A stretch of DNA of 64,000 nt from positions 58,718,735 to 58,782,734 of the forward strand of contig CM019070.1 of assembly GCA_009667805.1 (NCBI GenBank), given 5' to 3'. Position numbers and translations under genes: made by a program. This stretch comes from Leptobrachium leishanense (lineage: Eukaryota > Chordata > Amphibia > Anura > Megophryidae). Within the stretch, counting starts at the first letter, position 1, and each line of letters opens with the position of its first letter. The notes beneath the pieces were generated by a model. It did not search any database and had not been told where the DNA came from. It was given only the letters and a program-made list of their open reading frames with translations. Shown piece by piece: positions 13,037 to 25,016 of this stretch.

Positions 13037-13874
13037 AAGGAACTAAAGGACTCTGTAAGTGTTTTTGAGGTACCATTGTCTGAAAAAAGCAAGATCTGAA
13101 GGAGGAGGGTGGAGATCATATGGAGAGCAGGATGTTTGGTTTAGTTTGTGGTAAAAGTGTATGGGCCACAGAGTATGGAGAAGAAACACAAGCATTAAAG
13201 GGTTAACCTTACAGGTCAAGTCGATGTGAAACGCAGTTCCCTCCACTAATTTTGCAGAGGCAACAGAGTTCCCATTGGTCCCACACACTATAAAGCTTTT
13301 CTTCAGGTGTTCAAAGATATGTTTCCATGTCAAGTGACAATAAAGATAAGATTTATCATATATTTTTGCTAAAATCCACATAGATACATAAATAGAGCAG
13401 AACTGAGAGTGTGTTTGTGTTAATTGTGAGATGATAAGTGCTAATTGGGGCACAGAAGCCTTGGTGAGTGCCCTGCTTCTTTTTTTAGCACTTGACCACT
13501 TGCCACCTTGTTCCTAAAAGATTGGGAAGTTCATTCTGTCATTTTCTTTCAGGAAGGTAATTTTGCTGACTTTGACAGAAACAAATAAATTTAATTGTGT
13601 TGACAAAAGCAATACACATTAGGACTTATAAACAGATCACATGCTTATATGTTAATCATGTAATGCATAATTTAAGGTCTATTTAATTTGTGGTTATTTC
13701 TGTGTAAAAATCTGGTGAGATACTAGCTCTACCCAAAATCATGTTATGTATTTTTCCTGACTGCACGAGGGTTTTCTTTTCTCAATGCAATAAATAACTG
13801 GTTTGAACTTTTAACTCTGATCAATTTTTGGCCAGTATCCTGAGATCAGGATGATACCCAATACTACAATATTT
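13037..13874. other. About 0.8 kb without a recognisable gene
   Basis: AT-rich, with only a 136-codon minus-strand open frame (13453-13043) of no recognisable family and ordinary background composition. Confidence 0.45.
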
Positions 13875-14644
13875 TAGGCTTGTGCACCGATTTTTTTTTC
13901 GGTTCGATTCGGTTCGATTTGTTCGGATGTTTAAACTTTTCGATTCGGCTCGTTTCGACCAATTTCTGTTTCGATTCGGTTCGGTTCGGATCGTTTTTCG
14001 TGTACATTTTTTTTAGGAATATCGACCATTTTTCGGATTTTCGTGTCACTTTGCTCGTTTTTTGGATCGACTTTTTGGAAATTTCGGAAATTTTCGTTTT
14101 TTCAGAACGTCTGTTCTCCTCGTTTCAAAGTGTCTACGACACTTCTGGCGATTCTATCGTGTTTTTTTATTAAATAAAGATCCTTTTTTTCTTATGAATA
14201 ATTGAATATACATTTCACAACTTTATTTAATCATATTAAAATGGTATGAAAGCCAAGGAACAAAAAAAATGAACAAAACGATTTAAAAAACGCTAAACTG
14301 ACCCGAATGCCAGAAGAAACAAGTGATACGCATTTACAAATACAAAGTTTACAGAATCAGCGATATAACCGATAATAGTTAAATATACGATGTCCAGAAT
14401 TACTGAAATGGAGCCGAAATCACAAATTCAACCGAAATCATGAATAGAGCGAAAATAAATTTCGATTTGACACATTTCAAGTCCATTGGAAAATTCCGAA
14501 AATTTTTCGTTTCGGCTCGGAAAACTTTTCGGATCTGCCATTTTCGGATCTAAAAATTTTTGGAAAATCGGCCGCATCCGAAAACACGAATTGGGAAATT
14601 TCGTGAAAATTCCAAAATTCCGAAACCCGGAACACACATCCCTA
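13875..14644. mobile_element. hAT-type MITE, 8-bp TSD CAATATTT, copy 1
   Basis: It is flanked by the perfect 8-bp duplication CAATATTT (13867-13874 and 14645-14652), as for hAT elements. Ends are 'taggcttgtgcaccga' and the complement of 'tagggatgtgtgttccgg'. The interior is made of many small variants of 'ttcggttcg' / 'cgaaa', giving an unusual low-complexity texture. It is non-coding at 770 bp. The same element in the opposite orientation is at 24243-25016. Confidence 0.85.
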
Positions 14645-14652
14645 CAATATTT

Positions 14653-15981
14653 TGGTTTCTCTCTGTGGATTCTCATGTAGTGATAAACTGCAAACCAAGA
14701 TGAGCAGAACACTCTATAACAGTGATGGTGAATCTCCAAATATTTCAGAACTACATGCCCCATGATAGGGAAGATGTGCATGGCTGAAAATTTTGTTTTG
14801 TTTAGTTTCGTTTCGTTACGCTTTTAAATAATTTTGTTTTCGGAATTTCGTAACTAATTTCGTTTCGTGTTTCGTTTCGTATTTCGTTTAATTTCGGATT
14901 GATTTGTATCGTATCGTATCGGATTCGTATCGAATCTAATTCAATAGTTGATATCCATTTGATAGTTCATTTCAAATTTGATAGGTGATATCCAATAGTT
15001 ACTTTCTAACTTTTTAAAAATATTTTTATTTTCCTTTTATCTTTGATTGCGTTATTATTTGATGTGAGCTGTCTTAATAAATTTTTGCACAAGCCAACCT
15101 CCTGCTGCATCCAGTTGCCATCTTTTAACATCGCCAGCAACCAGAAGGCACCGTATAAAGGGAAGCCTTCTGCAGTATCCTGGACGAGAAAATTCAAAAG
15201 ACAAGGCACGAAGGAGCAGATACAAAGAGGATTTCTGGGCAGAGCGCAAGAGACAGAGCAGCATCCATCATCGCACTAGCGTAAGTGTACCAATCCTTAC
15301 TCTCTGGTTTATCTGACAGACGCGGACGTATCCTTAATCCCCTCTTTCATTGTTGGAGGAATTTTGAAGGGACGAGAGGAGCGGAAGCAGTCAAGACCAA
15401 AAGGACACACTCAATCATTAAGAGGAAAATTATTATTATTATTATTTTTTAATTATTTTTAATTATTTTTCTTTTCTCTTTTTATGCAACACAAAGACTG
15501 ATTTATTGTGCTTTTTAGAGACTGAGATTCATCACCCCCGAAGCCAGGGGGCGTATGTTTGTATCAATATAAAAGACTGATTTATTGTGATTTTTAAAGA
15601 CTGTGATTCATCACCCCCGAAGCCAGAGGGCGTATGTTCTTAATATGAATATTTACACTTTTTTCTATACTCGGTTTTAATTTTTTTATGGTATACAAAG
15701 CTGTTAAATTAGCATTGCTATACCTCATTATATTGTTGAAATTCCTTAAGAGCGATTACACCGCTACTTTAACAGACACGACTAGCGAGTAGCGCCTGAC
15801 TAAGGGGTACCCCACACTTTCCTCCCAATCAACCTGTAGCAGCAACAAGGCTCTGCAACCACCCCTAAATCGGCAGCACACCCGCACCATTATAACACCA
15901 TAATCTCAACACCGCACAGCGCCTTAGGATACCATTTCCTTCCTATTATATCACTTTGCTGCATTTATGGTCTTTTTGTTA
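14653..15981. other. Non-coding, with TTTCG-rich and tandem-duplicated stretches
   Basis: 14790-14960 is built of 'tttcgtttcg'-like words resembling the interior of the neighbouring MITE. At 15494-15650 a block of about 85-90 bp containing 'gattcatcacccccgaagcc' and 'gggcgtatgtt' is tandemly duplicated. ATT repeats lie at 15430-15470. No gene is supported. Confidence 0.5.
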
Positions 15982-15985
15982 TTAA

Positions 15986-16416
15986 CCCTTTCACTACCAA
16001 GTGATTCTCCAAAAATCTATTGCAGGAAACAGTAGGTTTTTGGAAAATAATTTTTAATTAATTATACAGTAAGAAATATTTGGGAATATCCCCAGTGTAT
16101 TTCTTACAGTAAAACCCTATTTGGCAGACAGATGTTGCCATCTATTGGCCAAATAGAGTTACTACAGATAGAGCTCCCTGTCTCCCTGTCGACTGGGAAA
16201 TGTCCCATATGTCAGGGCATTCCTTAGCTGAGTTTAATAGTTTAAGCACCTTGGGCATTATGCCCACAGGGCTAAAACTTTAAGGCCCCGTCTGGAGTCC
16301 AAGAACTGTATTTCATTTGCAATCATGAAGCACAGCCCCAAATCCAGTTAACATGATCTTGGGCTGCTGTGTCTGTTACTGCTGATCATGTATACACGAT
16401 CCAGGTAGTGAATGGG
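15986..16416. mobile_element. piggyBac-like MITE, 431 bp, TTAA-flanked
   Basis: TTAA lies at 15982-15985 and 16417-16420. Ends are 'ccctttcactacc' and 'ggtagtgaatggg', matching inverted repeats with one difference. No coding capacity. A related TTAA-flanked element is at 53408-53789. Confidence 0.8.
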
Positions 16417-16442
16417 TTAAGGCTATGAGAGAGTCAAACTAT

Positions 16443-17294
16443 CAGGGTTATGCAAAGAGATCCAAATTGTGGCCGAAAGGTAACCGAACAATGAGATTCG
16501 TACGGTTACCTTTCCTGGCCATTCGGCTATTCAGAGAGCAGGCAGTTTGCCAAATCTTGGCGAATTGCCTGCACATACGGTGCCTGTTCGAGGGAAATGA
16601 AATCCAATAGCAATGCTTTGTCTATTCAGAGAACACAAAAGAGCAGGGAAAAGTTGCCGAAATGCCATGCTGTTCGGTGGTTTCAATCGGCACATTTATT
16701 CAGGCGAATCCCATAGGCTTCAATGTTAAAAATATTCCTGTTTTAATTCAATATCTAATAAACCGTTCATTATTTTATTCTGCTGTAAAGAGTCTCTTTA
16801 TTTTTAATTTTTTTAGGATCTTTTAGGCATTATTTGGGATTTTTTTGGAAACTTTTTTTGGATTTTTTTAAACATTGCTTTTTCATTTTTCTGTAACAGA
16901 CCTTTTTGTAAATTCCAGACATTTTCGTTTAGTATTTTTTTTTCCAAACAGCGCTTCAACTTTCAAACTTTCAAGCGTACTGTTTTTTTTCTTCACCTCG
17001 TTCGTCTGTGAATCGGGTTTTTCCGGCGGCTGCTCTGCGCTGTGATCGGCGACTAGTTGGGTTTCTCCGACGTGTTAAACGTGGTTATTCCAGCTGTTTT
17101 CTACGGGTTTCGGTGAGTGTTCGTGAGTGTTCGGCAGGTTTGCGGCGGGTTTTCCCTGCACTACAGGGGGCCTGCGGTGCTTGCTGAATACACCGCAGGG
17201 TCGGCAAAATAGGATCGCCGAATCGCCCCGAAGTGCAGGAAACGAAAAGTCACCGAACGTACGGTGACTTTTCGATTCTCTTTGAATAACCCTG
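16443..17294. mobile_element. 'CAGGGTTATTCA' family element, copy 2
   Basis: The left end 'cagggttatgcaaagag' and right end 'ctctttgaataaccctg' are inverted repeats. 'tat' on each side could be a 3-bp target duplication. The interior carries the family's gaattgcc palindromes (16560-16590), the shared core at 16740-16805, and a G+C-richer segment (17030-17230) with 'cggcgggtttt' words. No coding frame is credible. Confidence 0.75.
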
Positions 17295-17439
17295 TATGTT
17301 TTTCTCAATTAAGGAGAAACCAGTGGTGTTGCGTGAACTTTAAAAGTATTTATAGGTTGTGCTTTGCACAATTTGCATAATTTATATTATATTTCTTAAA
17401 TGTGATATGGTTTGACATTATTTCTGGTTGTCTTATTTA

Positions 17440-17790
17440 ATTATTTATTTATTTATAAAGGATTTTACCAGGAAGGATACATTGAGATTTCTCTCGTTTT
17501 CAAGTATGTCCTGGGTTCAAGAACATTGAGTGGTTACAGAAATACAAAATAGTAAAATGCAAGATATTAACACAAAACCAAATATACAGATTAACAGAAA
17601 AATAAATATGTAGGAAATAAAGTCATTATGTTACATGTTTACAGGTGCATTCCGAATTGAGGTACAGTATGTTAATAGGGAGCTCTTAGGGGACTTTAGA
17701 CTGGGGGAAGATTTGATGGCGTCTGGGAGGTTATTCCATATTTGCAGTGCTCTGTAGGAAAATGAGGATCGAGCCACTTTCATTTAATCA
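17440..17790 (-). mobile_element. LINE 3' end (same family as 61440-61955), 5'-truncated
   Basis: On the minus strand this gives the last part of a LINE ORF and its 3' UTR. It is closely similar along its length to 61470-61800, including 'gggggaagatttgatggcg' and 'gaaaatgaggatcgagcc' (plus strand). It ends at 'aaggattttaccagg' plus a TTTA-type simple repeat at 17440-17458, the usual tail of this LINE class. The final ~55 bp are shared with the SINEs at 9573 and 36882. Confidence 0.75.
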
Positions 17791-17800
17791 TCAATATACA

Positions 17801-18591
17801 CAGGGATATTCAAAGAGTCAAACTGATTCGAAATTGCACCAATCAGCGAATTTACGGTGAAAATTTGTGGCCATTCGGCTATTCAAAAGCTGGCAATTCG
17901 CCAAATATTGGCGAATTGCCAGCGAAATACAGTGATCTTTGGCAGCAGTGAAATCCCCATACAGAAGTAATGGTTAATCTTTTCAGATAACACTGAACAG
18001 AAGAGAAATGTTAGTGAAAGCATTCGGCAGGTTTAATCAGGCGAATCCCATAGGGTTCAATGTTAAAAATATTACCGTTTCTATTGAATATTTATTAGAC
18101 CGCTTATTCTTTCAGTCTGCAGCAAAAAGTCTCTCTTTATATTTTAGACATTTCAGGTAACAGACCTTTTTATTATTATTCATAGGACTGTATATGTCAT
18201 TTTCAGGCACTTTCCTGCAGCGTTTTTTTGCAAACAACTTCTTAAAGTTGCTTATTCTTTTTTTTTCATCTCGTTCGTTGGCTTGTCTGCTTCTTCCGGT
18301 GGCTGATCGGTGCTCTATTCGGAGAGTTGTCAGATCTTGTTGGATGCGGTCAATGGTAGATCGCGAGTGTGTTTGGCTTTTTTTTTCAGATCATTTCGAT
18401 TTTTTTCCGCCCGTTTTTGAGTTCGAATCAGCACTTTTGTGGCGATGTTTCAGATGCAGTCGGCGGCTTTAACCTGCAATACGGGGACCCTGTGGTGAAT
18501 GCTGAATTCACTGCAGAGTCTGGGAATTTGATTCCCCGAAGTGCAGGGAACAAAGGAGCACCAAAATTCCGGTGCTCTTTGAATTATCCTG
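17801..18591. mobile_element. 'CAGGGTTATTCA' family element, copy 3 (diverged)
   Basis: The left end 'cagggatattcaaagag' and right end 'ctctttgaattatcctg' are imperfect inverted repeats. Palindromic 'ggcaattcgccaa...ttggcgaattgcc' lies at 17890-17920, with the family core at 18060-18140. Open frames inside are unrelated to any family. Confidence 0.65.
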
Positions 18592-19031
18592 ATAATTACA
18601 AAACACATATGAATATTCTGGGTGAGCTGAAATATCGCATGTTTGCAATGTTGTACTATCACACATTGTCAGTCAATGGACACTGGAGAAACTATAATGA
18701 AAGCAATGAATTTATTTATACATTTTTTCCAATAGTGGTTGCAAAGTCACCTAACACCAGCTTTCGAGAGCTGGTATTTCTTTTTTTTTTGTTGCTATTG
18801 CCGTGAAATATGGTATCACTTGTTAAAACGCCTCTGTGGTTTTTCCTGCACATTAAAGGAAGTGCAAAATTAAATTATTTTGCAAGCCAAGCCAAACCAC
18901 AACAGGAGCAGCAAGGAGACGGAAACATTTAACAGTGGATTTGTCATACTCAACTCATTCACTGAATGAAAACAGATAGAGTGAAATCTGGCCTACACAT
19001 TGTTGTATTATTTCAATTACTAGTCTAACTG
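18592..19031. other. Non-coding, nothing recognised
   Basis: AT-rich interval between two transposons. 18756-18776 holds an 'accagctttcgagagctggt' hairpin that is echoed at 53158-53178. No gene. Confidence 0.5.
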
Positions 19032-19399
19032 CTCTTCAGTAGGGATGAGATGTTCAGTTCGATACGTTCGGAGTTCGATTCGAACATCGCCCGTTCGGCT
19101 GTTCGTCGAACTCCGAACATTTCCGCGTTTTCGCCGCATGTTCACCCACAATGGACCACAATGGACCACAATGCACTTTTCCACTGGCCTGAAGCTTGTA
19201 ATTGGCTACAGCCTGCACCTGACCACAGTTTAGGTGCAAGACAGGTGCAAGACTATGCCAATCACGGCTCAGAGTCCTGATTGGGCAAATTGTGCCCAAT
19301 CATGGGCTCACAGAGGTAAATCCCGCAGCACACTATATAAGGCTTCACTCAGCCACAATGCGTGTTTTTTGAGAGGAGATTGTTGTGTTAGTTTGTGTT

Positions 19400-20570
19400 C
19401 TAACTGCCACCAGCTATTGGGGGGGGGGGTCTCACTTCTACAAACTATCTGGGAATTGTTGTAATCTGTGTGTTCTCACTGCCAGCAACTATTTTGGGGG
19501 TCTCATTTCTACAAAATATCTGGGAATTGTTCTAATCTTTGTGTTCTCACTGCCAGCAGCTATTGTGGGGGTCTTACTTCTAGAAGATATCTGGGAATTG
19601 TGGTAATCTGTGTGTTCTCACTGCCACCAATTATTTTTGGGTCTCATTTCTACAAAATATCAGGGAATTGTTCTAATCTTTGTGTTCTCACTGGCAGCAG
19701 CTATTGTGGGGGTCTCACTTCTAGAAGATATCTGGGAATTGTTGTAATCTGTGTGTTCTCACTGCCACCCATCAGGGGGTCTCACTGATTTATAGGAGGT
19801 TCCTGGGAATTGTAATTTCTGTCTTGTCACTGCCACCCATCAGGGGGTCTCACTGATTTATAGGAGGTTTCTGGGAATTGTAATCTGTGACTTCTCACTG
19901 CCAGCTATCAGGGGTCCCACATACTTCTAGCAGATATCTCCGAATTGTAATCTGTGTCTTGTCACTGCCACCCATCAGGGGGTCTCACTGATTTATAGGA
20001 GTTTCCTGGGAATTGTAATCTGGGTCTTGTCACTGCCACCCATCAGGGGGTCTCACTGATTTATAGGAGTTTCCTGGGAATTGTAATCTGGGTCTTGTCA
20101 CTGCCACCCATCAGGGGGTCTCACTGATTTATAGGAGGTTCCTGGGAATTGCAATTTGCGTCTTGTCACTCACTGCCACCCATCAGGGGGGCTCACTGAT
20201 TTATAGGAGGTTCCTGGAATTGCAATCTGTGTCTTGTCACTCACTGCCACCCATCAGGGGGTCTCACTGATTTATAGGAGGTTTCTGGGAATTGTAATCT
20301 GTGTCTTCTCACTGCCAGCTATCAGGGGGTCCCACATACTTCTAGCAGATTTCTGCAAATTGCAATCTATGTCTTGTCACTGCCACCCATCAGGGGGGCT
20401 CACTGATTTATAGGAGGTTCCTGGGAATTGTATTTGTGTCTTGTCACTCACTGACACCCATCAGGGGATCTCACTGACTTATAGGAGGTTCCTAGGAATT
20501 GCAATCTGTGTCTTGTCACTCACTGACACCCATCAGGGGGCTCGCTGATTTATAGGAGGTTCCTGGGAAT
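19400..20570. repeat. Tandem ~68-bp subterminal repeats, left array
   Basis: About 16 to 17 units of roughly 68 bp, each with 'gggaattgtaatctgtgt', 'cttgtcactgccacccatca' and 'gggggtctcactgatttata'. The outer units (19400-19770) form a distinguishable subtype ending in 'tctagaagatatc'. The array resumes at 21577-21680 after a nested element. Similar units lie inverted at 25780-26280. The open frames they create (for example 19468-19788) are by-products of repetition. Confidence 0.9.
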
Positions 20571-21576
20571 TAGACATGTGCACAGCACAAAATTTCGTTT
20601 TGAACTAATGCATTAGTACTAAAATGCAATTTATTTAGTTGCTAAAGAAATTCGTTTTCAGTTCTTTAGTATGAAAACTAATTTCATTCATCCAAAAACC
20701 AGTGGATACAATTACTATTGTAGTGGCTCCTCAGAGGGCTGAGATCGCTTCTTGTTAAGCATCTCTCACTCTCAGCACAATGTGGGCCATATTATATAGC
20801 TGGTGCTAACTTAACCAGAGCTGTTGTAAACTTCCCAGAGCTATTATAGCCTATGGAGGTTTTCAGTTACAACAGCTCTGGTTAAGTTAGCACCAACATT
20901 GTAATACTGCCCCGTGTCAGGCAAAGCTGTTACAGTAACTGACTGCTGCTCATCACAGCGCTCAGAGTTTCAGTAAAACTAGTAAATAATATTTTTATAT
21001 GTAAGAGGTTAAAACAATATTATTTCCTTGTTTTACTGAAACTCTGAGCGCTGTGATGAGCAGCAGTCAGTTACTGTAACAGCTGAGCCTGATACATTGT
21101 ACTGAGAGATAATGTAACAAGCAGCCGATCTCCGCGCTCACAGCCACTGGATTTAAAGGGCTAAAAAAAAAAGGCTCCTCTCTGTATAATGTTTAGAACA
21201 TCCTCCTGCATTAATTAATACCCCTCTCTGTATAATGTATACAACATCCACCTGCATTAATTAATACCCCTCTCTGTATAATATATAGAACATCCTCCTG
21301 AATTAATGTCCCTCTCTGTATAGAACATCCTCCTGCATTGGCATGTGGAGGGTGCAGAACTTCGGATGTTGCGATGTTGCGCTCTTCATTGCTGGTCTCC
21401 TTCACTCATCAATATAATATCACAAAAAGGACTGAAACTAAAATGTAGTGCATTTTATTTTAGTTTCTTTCGTTTTTTGTACTGAGCAGTTTCGTTTCTC
21501 TTGAGTCATACTAAAACTAAATTATCCCAAAATTCGGACTAAATCGTTTTAGTACTAAAACGAATGCACATGTCTA
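20571..21576. mobile_element. hAT-type MITE with long hairpins, 8-bp TSD CTGGGAAT
   Basis: Target duplications CTGGGAAT at 20563-20570 and 21577-21584 are perfect. Ends are 'tagacatgtgcac' and 'gaatgcacatgtcta'. Two large inverted repeats lie inside: arms at about 20802-20829 / 20870-20897, and perfect 55-base arms at 20925-20979 / 21030-21084 with a 50-base loop. A minisatellite of about 45-bp units ('acatcctcctgcattaatta') fills 21185-21340. It is non-coding. Confidence 0.85.
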
Positions 21577-23266
21577 CTGGGAATTGTATTTGTGTCTTGT
21601 CACTGCCACCCATCAGGGGGTCTCACAGATTTATAGGAGGTTTCTGGGAATTTGAATCTGTGTCTTGTCACTGGCTGCCAGCTATCAGGCTTCTGTCTAA
21701 AGTTATGTGCACCTTGCTGCTGACTGCCTTTCCCAATGACTCAATAACATTGTCTTCCACGTGCTGGTATAGTGCTGGAATGGCCTTCCGTGAAAAGAAA
21801 TGGCATTTTGGAACCTGCCACTGTGGTACAGCACATTCAGCAAATTCACGGAAAAAAGCAGAGTCCACCAGCTGGAAAGCAGCAGCTGTAATGCGAGTAA
21901 TTTTGCTAAGCTGGCATTTAGACGCTATGCTTGGGGATGTTTGGGACTATATTTTTTTCTTACGTTGCAGCAGTTGGGGCAATGTAATCTGACTGCGCAA
22001 ATCTTCAGCTGATGGGATGCTGTCACATTATAAGGAAGGACCTGGTACACCTATTACTGTAGCATCATCCCTGTCAGTGGAGGTTGTAGGCAATGACATG
22101 GCAGGACATACAGTATAGTGGGGGTAGAGACAGATGAGGAGGAGGACCTATGCAAAGTGTTGTGCCAACGGGATGCGTGGCAAGTGGTCATATGTTGCCT
22201 CAAGCACGTGGTACCCAAGAGTGGGATGTCTTTCCCACGCTTGATCCTCTTCTGACATAGATTACAAATAGCAACGGTGCGGTCTGCTGCACATTTCTTA
22301 AAGAACTCACAGACAGCAGAGTTCCTGGATGTGTGCTTTGAGACAACAGTGCTCTGCACCTGAGCAGCTGTGACTTCTGATGCCTTGGACTGGCTACGGT
22401 TGGCCATAGAGGACGTTCTGCCTCGTTTTTGTTGTGCCTCCTCTTCCTCCCATGACTCCTCTGTTTGATCAGGCACCCAGGTAGAGTCAGTGACCTCATC
22501 ATCGTCAACACCCCCTATCTCCTCGTCACTGGAGCCAACCTCGCAATATGCTGCAGCTGCTGGGGGAACATGAGTGCCAGTTCTTTGTGTATCACTGGCA
22601 CCCCCTCCCTCTAGGCTGATTTTACTCTCTTCCTCAACCTCAGAGTTTGAATCAGAGCACTGGAGTTGCTGCGCATCCTCAAGCAGCATGTCACTGACAC
22701 TGTCACTGTAGTCAAACAATTCAGCTGACTCCTCCGTGTATGATAGTAAGGCTACAGCAGGAGTAGCGGTGGACATGGAGGCTGAATTAGATGTTTTGGC
22801 AGCTGAGGTGGACTGTAAACTAGGGATGAGCCGAACACCCCCGAGTTCGGTTCGCATTCGAACTCGAACTTTTCAAAAGTTTGAATTCGAACTCGAACAC
22901 GAACTCAATACAAGTCAATGGAAATCAAAGTTCGATTTTTAGAGTGCCCTCCTAGAGGGCATATATGCCTGATATTTGCCATAAAAGGTGTATGGGGGTC
23001 CGGGTAGTGCCCTGGGGGACAGGAAACAAGGACAAAAAGTTTTAAAAAAAAGTTTTTAAAAGGACAGTGAGTTTTCCATGAAATAAGGGTTAAAAATAAA
23101 AACGAAAAATTCCTTCAAAAATTGTGCCTAGAAGGTCCCCATAACCTGCCTGTGAAGTGGCGGATTTGTAGGATGTATAGAAACATTTAAAAACAATGTC
23201 CGGGTCCGGGTAGTGCCCTGGGGGACAGGAAACAAGGACAAAAAGTTTAAAAAAAGACGTTTTTAA

Positions 23267-24100
23267 CCCCTTTACTGCTGACGATGTGTGGGACACTCAC
23301 CTCTCTGTCCGGGGTCCCGCGGCTTTCTGACTTCAGCGTCCTCAGACGCGGAAGTCAAGCTCCTCCTTACGTAAATGACATCATCGCGCCATGCGCAATG
23401 ACGTCATTTCCAGGCGACCCCGGGAATGCCGGGAGATCGCCTGGAAGGGAGGGGGGGATCTGTTCAGATCCCTTTCACTTCCGATCAGGAGGTCCCACAA
23501 AAAAAAGCCAGGCACCACTTAAAAGGGGAGGGTCTCCCCTTTTAAGCAGTGCCTGGCTTTAACCCCTTAGGCACCGGGTCGCACTTCGGCACTAGCTCCG
23601 GTGGGGGGCACCATCTTGGATGGCGGCTCCACTCCCGGGTCCCCCCTGACTGCCTGATGTCCTCACGCATAGTGTGATGACGTCAGATAGCCGGGGAACC
23701 CCTAGCTGCCCGGAATCCTGTGGTGGAGATAGGGGTTCATTTGAACCCCGATATCTCCAGAACCATGGCAGCTAGAGGGTCATGGAGAGTGTCAATCGAA
23801 AGGCCTGAGCATGACATGACCAGGTATAAAGTAAAAAAATAAAAATAGAATAAAAAAAATACATTTTTTTTTTTGTGTGTTATTTTTATTAATGCAGCAA
23901 TATTGTTCACATTTCAATTATAATGTGAACAATGATGCTGCACTAATGATTTTTTTCTATGGTGTGCGTTTGCTAAAAATCACATAATTCCCCCCCAAAA
24001 AATTTAATAAGTCCCCATTTCTAATTTTTGTACAAGCGCACCCCATAGAAAATATAACCGCAAATGTACACAGTGGTAAAATGCCTCAGCAGTGAAAGGG
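23267..24100 (+). mobile_element. piggyBac-like MITE, TTAA-flanked, nested
   Basis: TTAA lies at 23263-23266 and 24101-24104. Ends are 'cccctttactgctga' and 'cagcagtgaaaggg'. The internal 'ttaatgcagcaatattgttc' and 'aagcgcaccccatagaaaat' match the copies at 4877-5809 and 30852-32089. Its GC-rich half differs in sequence and holds 'gcaccacttaaaaggggagg' and its inverted partner. Confidence 0.85.
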
Positions 24101-24242
24101 TTAAAGGAACAGTGAGTTTTCCATAAAATAAGGGTTAAAAATAAAAATGAAAAATTCCTTCAAACATCGTGCCTAGGAGGTCCCCATAACCTGCCCGTGA
24201 TGTGGCGGATTTGTAGGATGTATGGAAACATCGCCATTACAG

Positions 24243-25016
24243 TAGGGATGTGCGTTTCGGGTTCTGGAATTTCGGAATTTTCACGAAATTTCCCGATTCG
24301 TGTCTTCGGATTCGGCCGAATTTCCGAATCGGATCGGATCCGAAAACCGATAGATCCGAAAAGTTTTCTGAGCCGAAACGAAAAATTTTCGGATTTTTAG
24401 AATGGACTTGAAATGTGTCAAATCGAAATTTATTTTTGCTCTATTCATGAATACGGTTCCATTCGTGATTTCGGTTCCATTTCGGTAATTCTGGAAATCG
24501 TATATTTAACTATTATAGGTTATATCGCTGATTCTGTAAATTTTGTATTTGTAATTGCGTATCACTTGTTTCTTGTGGCATTCGGGTCAGTTTAGCGTTT
24601 TTTAAATCGTTTTGTTCATTTTTTTTGTTCCTCGGCTTTCATACCATTTTAATATGACTAAATAAAGTTGTGAAATGTATATTCAATTATTCATAAGAAA
24701 AAAAGGATCTTTATTTAATAAAAAAAAACACGATAGAATCGCCAGAATTATCGTAGACACTTTGAAACGAGGAGAACAGACGTTCCGAAAAAACGAAAAT
24801 TTCCGAAATTTCCGAGAAGTCGAAACAAAAAATGAGCAAAGTGACCCGAAAACACGAAAAATGGTCACTATTCCTAAGAAAAAATGTACACGAAAAACGA
24901 GCCGAACCGAACCGAATCGAAACAGAAATCGGTCGAAACGAACCGAATTGAAAATTTTAAACATCCGAACAAATCGAACCGAATCGAACCGAAAAAAAAA
25001 TCGGTGCACAAGCCTA
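24243..25016. mobile_element. hAT-type MITE, 8-bp TSD CATTACAG, copy 2 (inverted)
   Basis: It is flanked by CATTACAG at 24235-24242 and 25017-25024. It is the reverse complement of the 770-bp element at 13875-14644 with small differences, including the distinctive 'cgaaccgaatcgaac' texture. Short open frames inside are chance. Confidence 0.88.

Noticed and set aside
19400..20570. CRISPR-like array
   Set aside because: The units are contiguous ~68-bp tandem repeats with no unique spacers, in a eukaryotic transposon.
22054..22857. A single intact 267-codon gene
   Set aside because: Its first codons lie in the inserted hAT element (22821-25417). Only from 22812 down is it hAT transposase, whose true N-terminus is at 25675.
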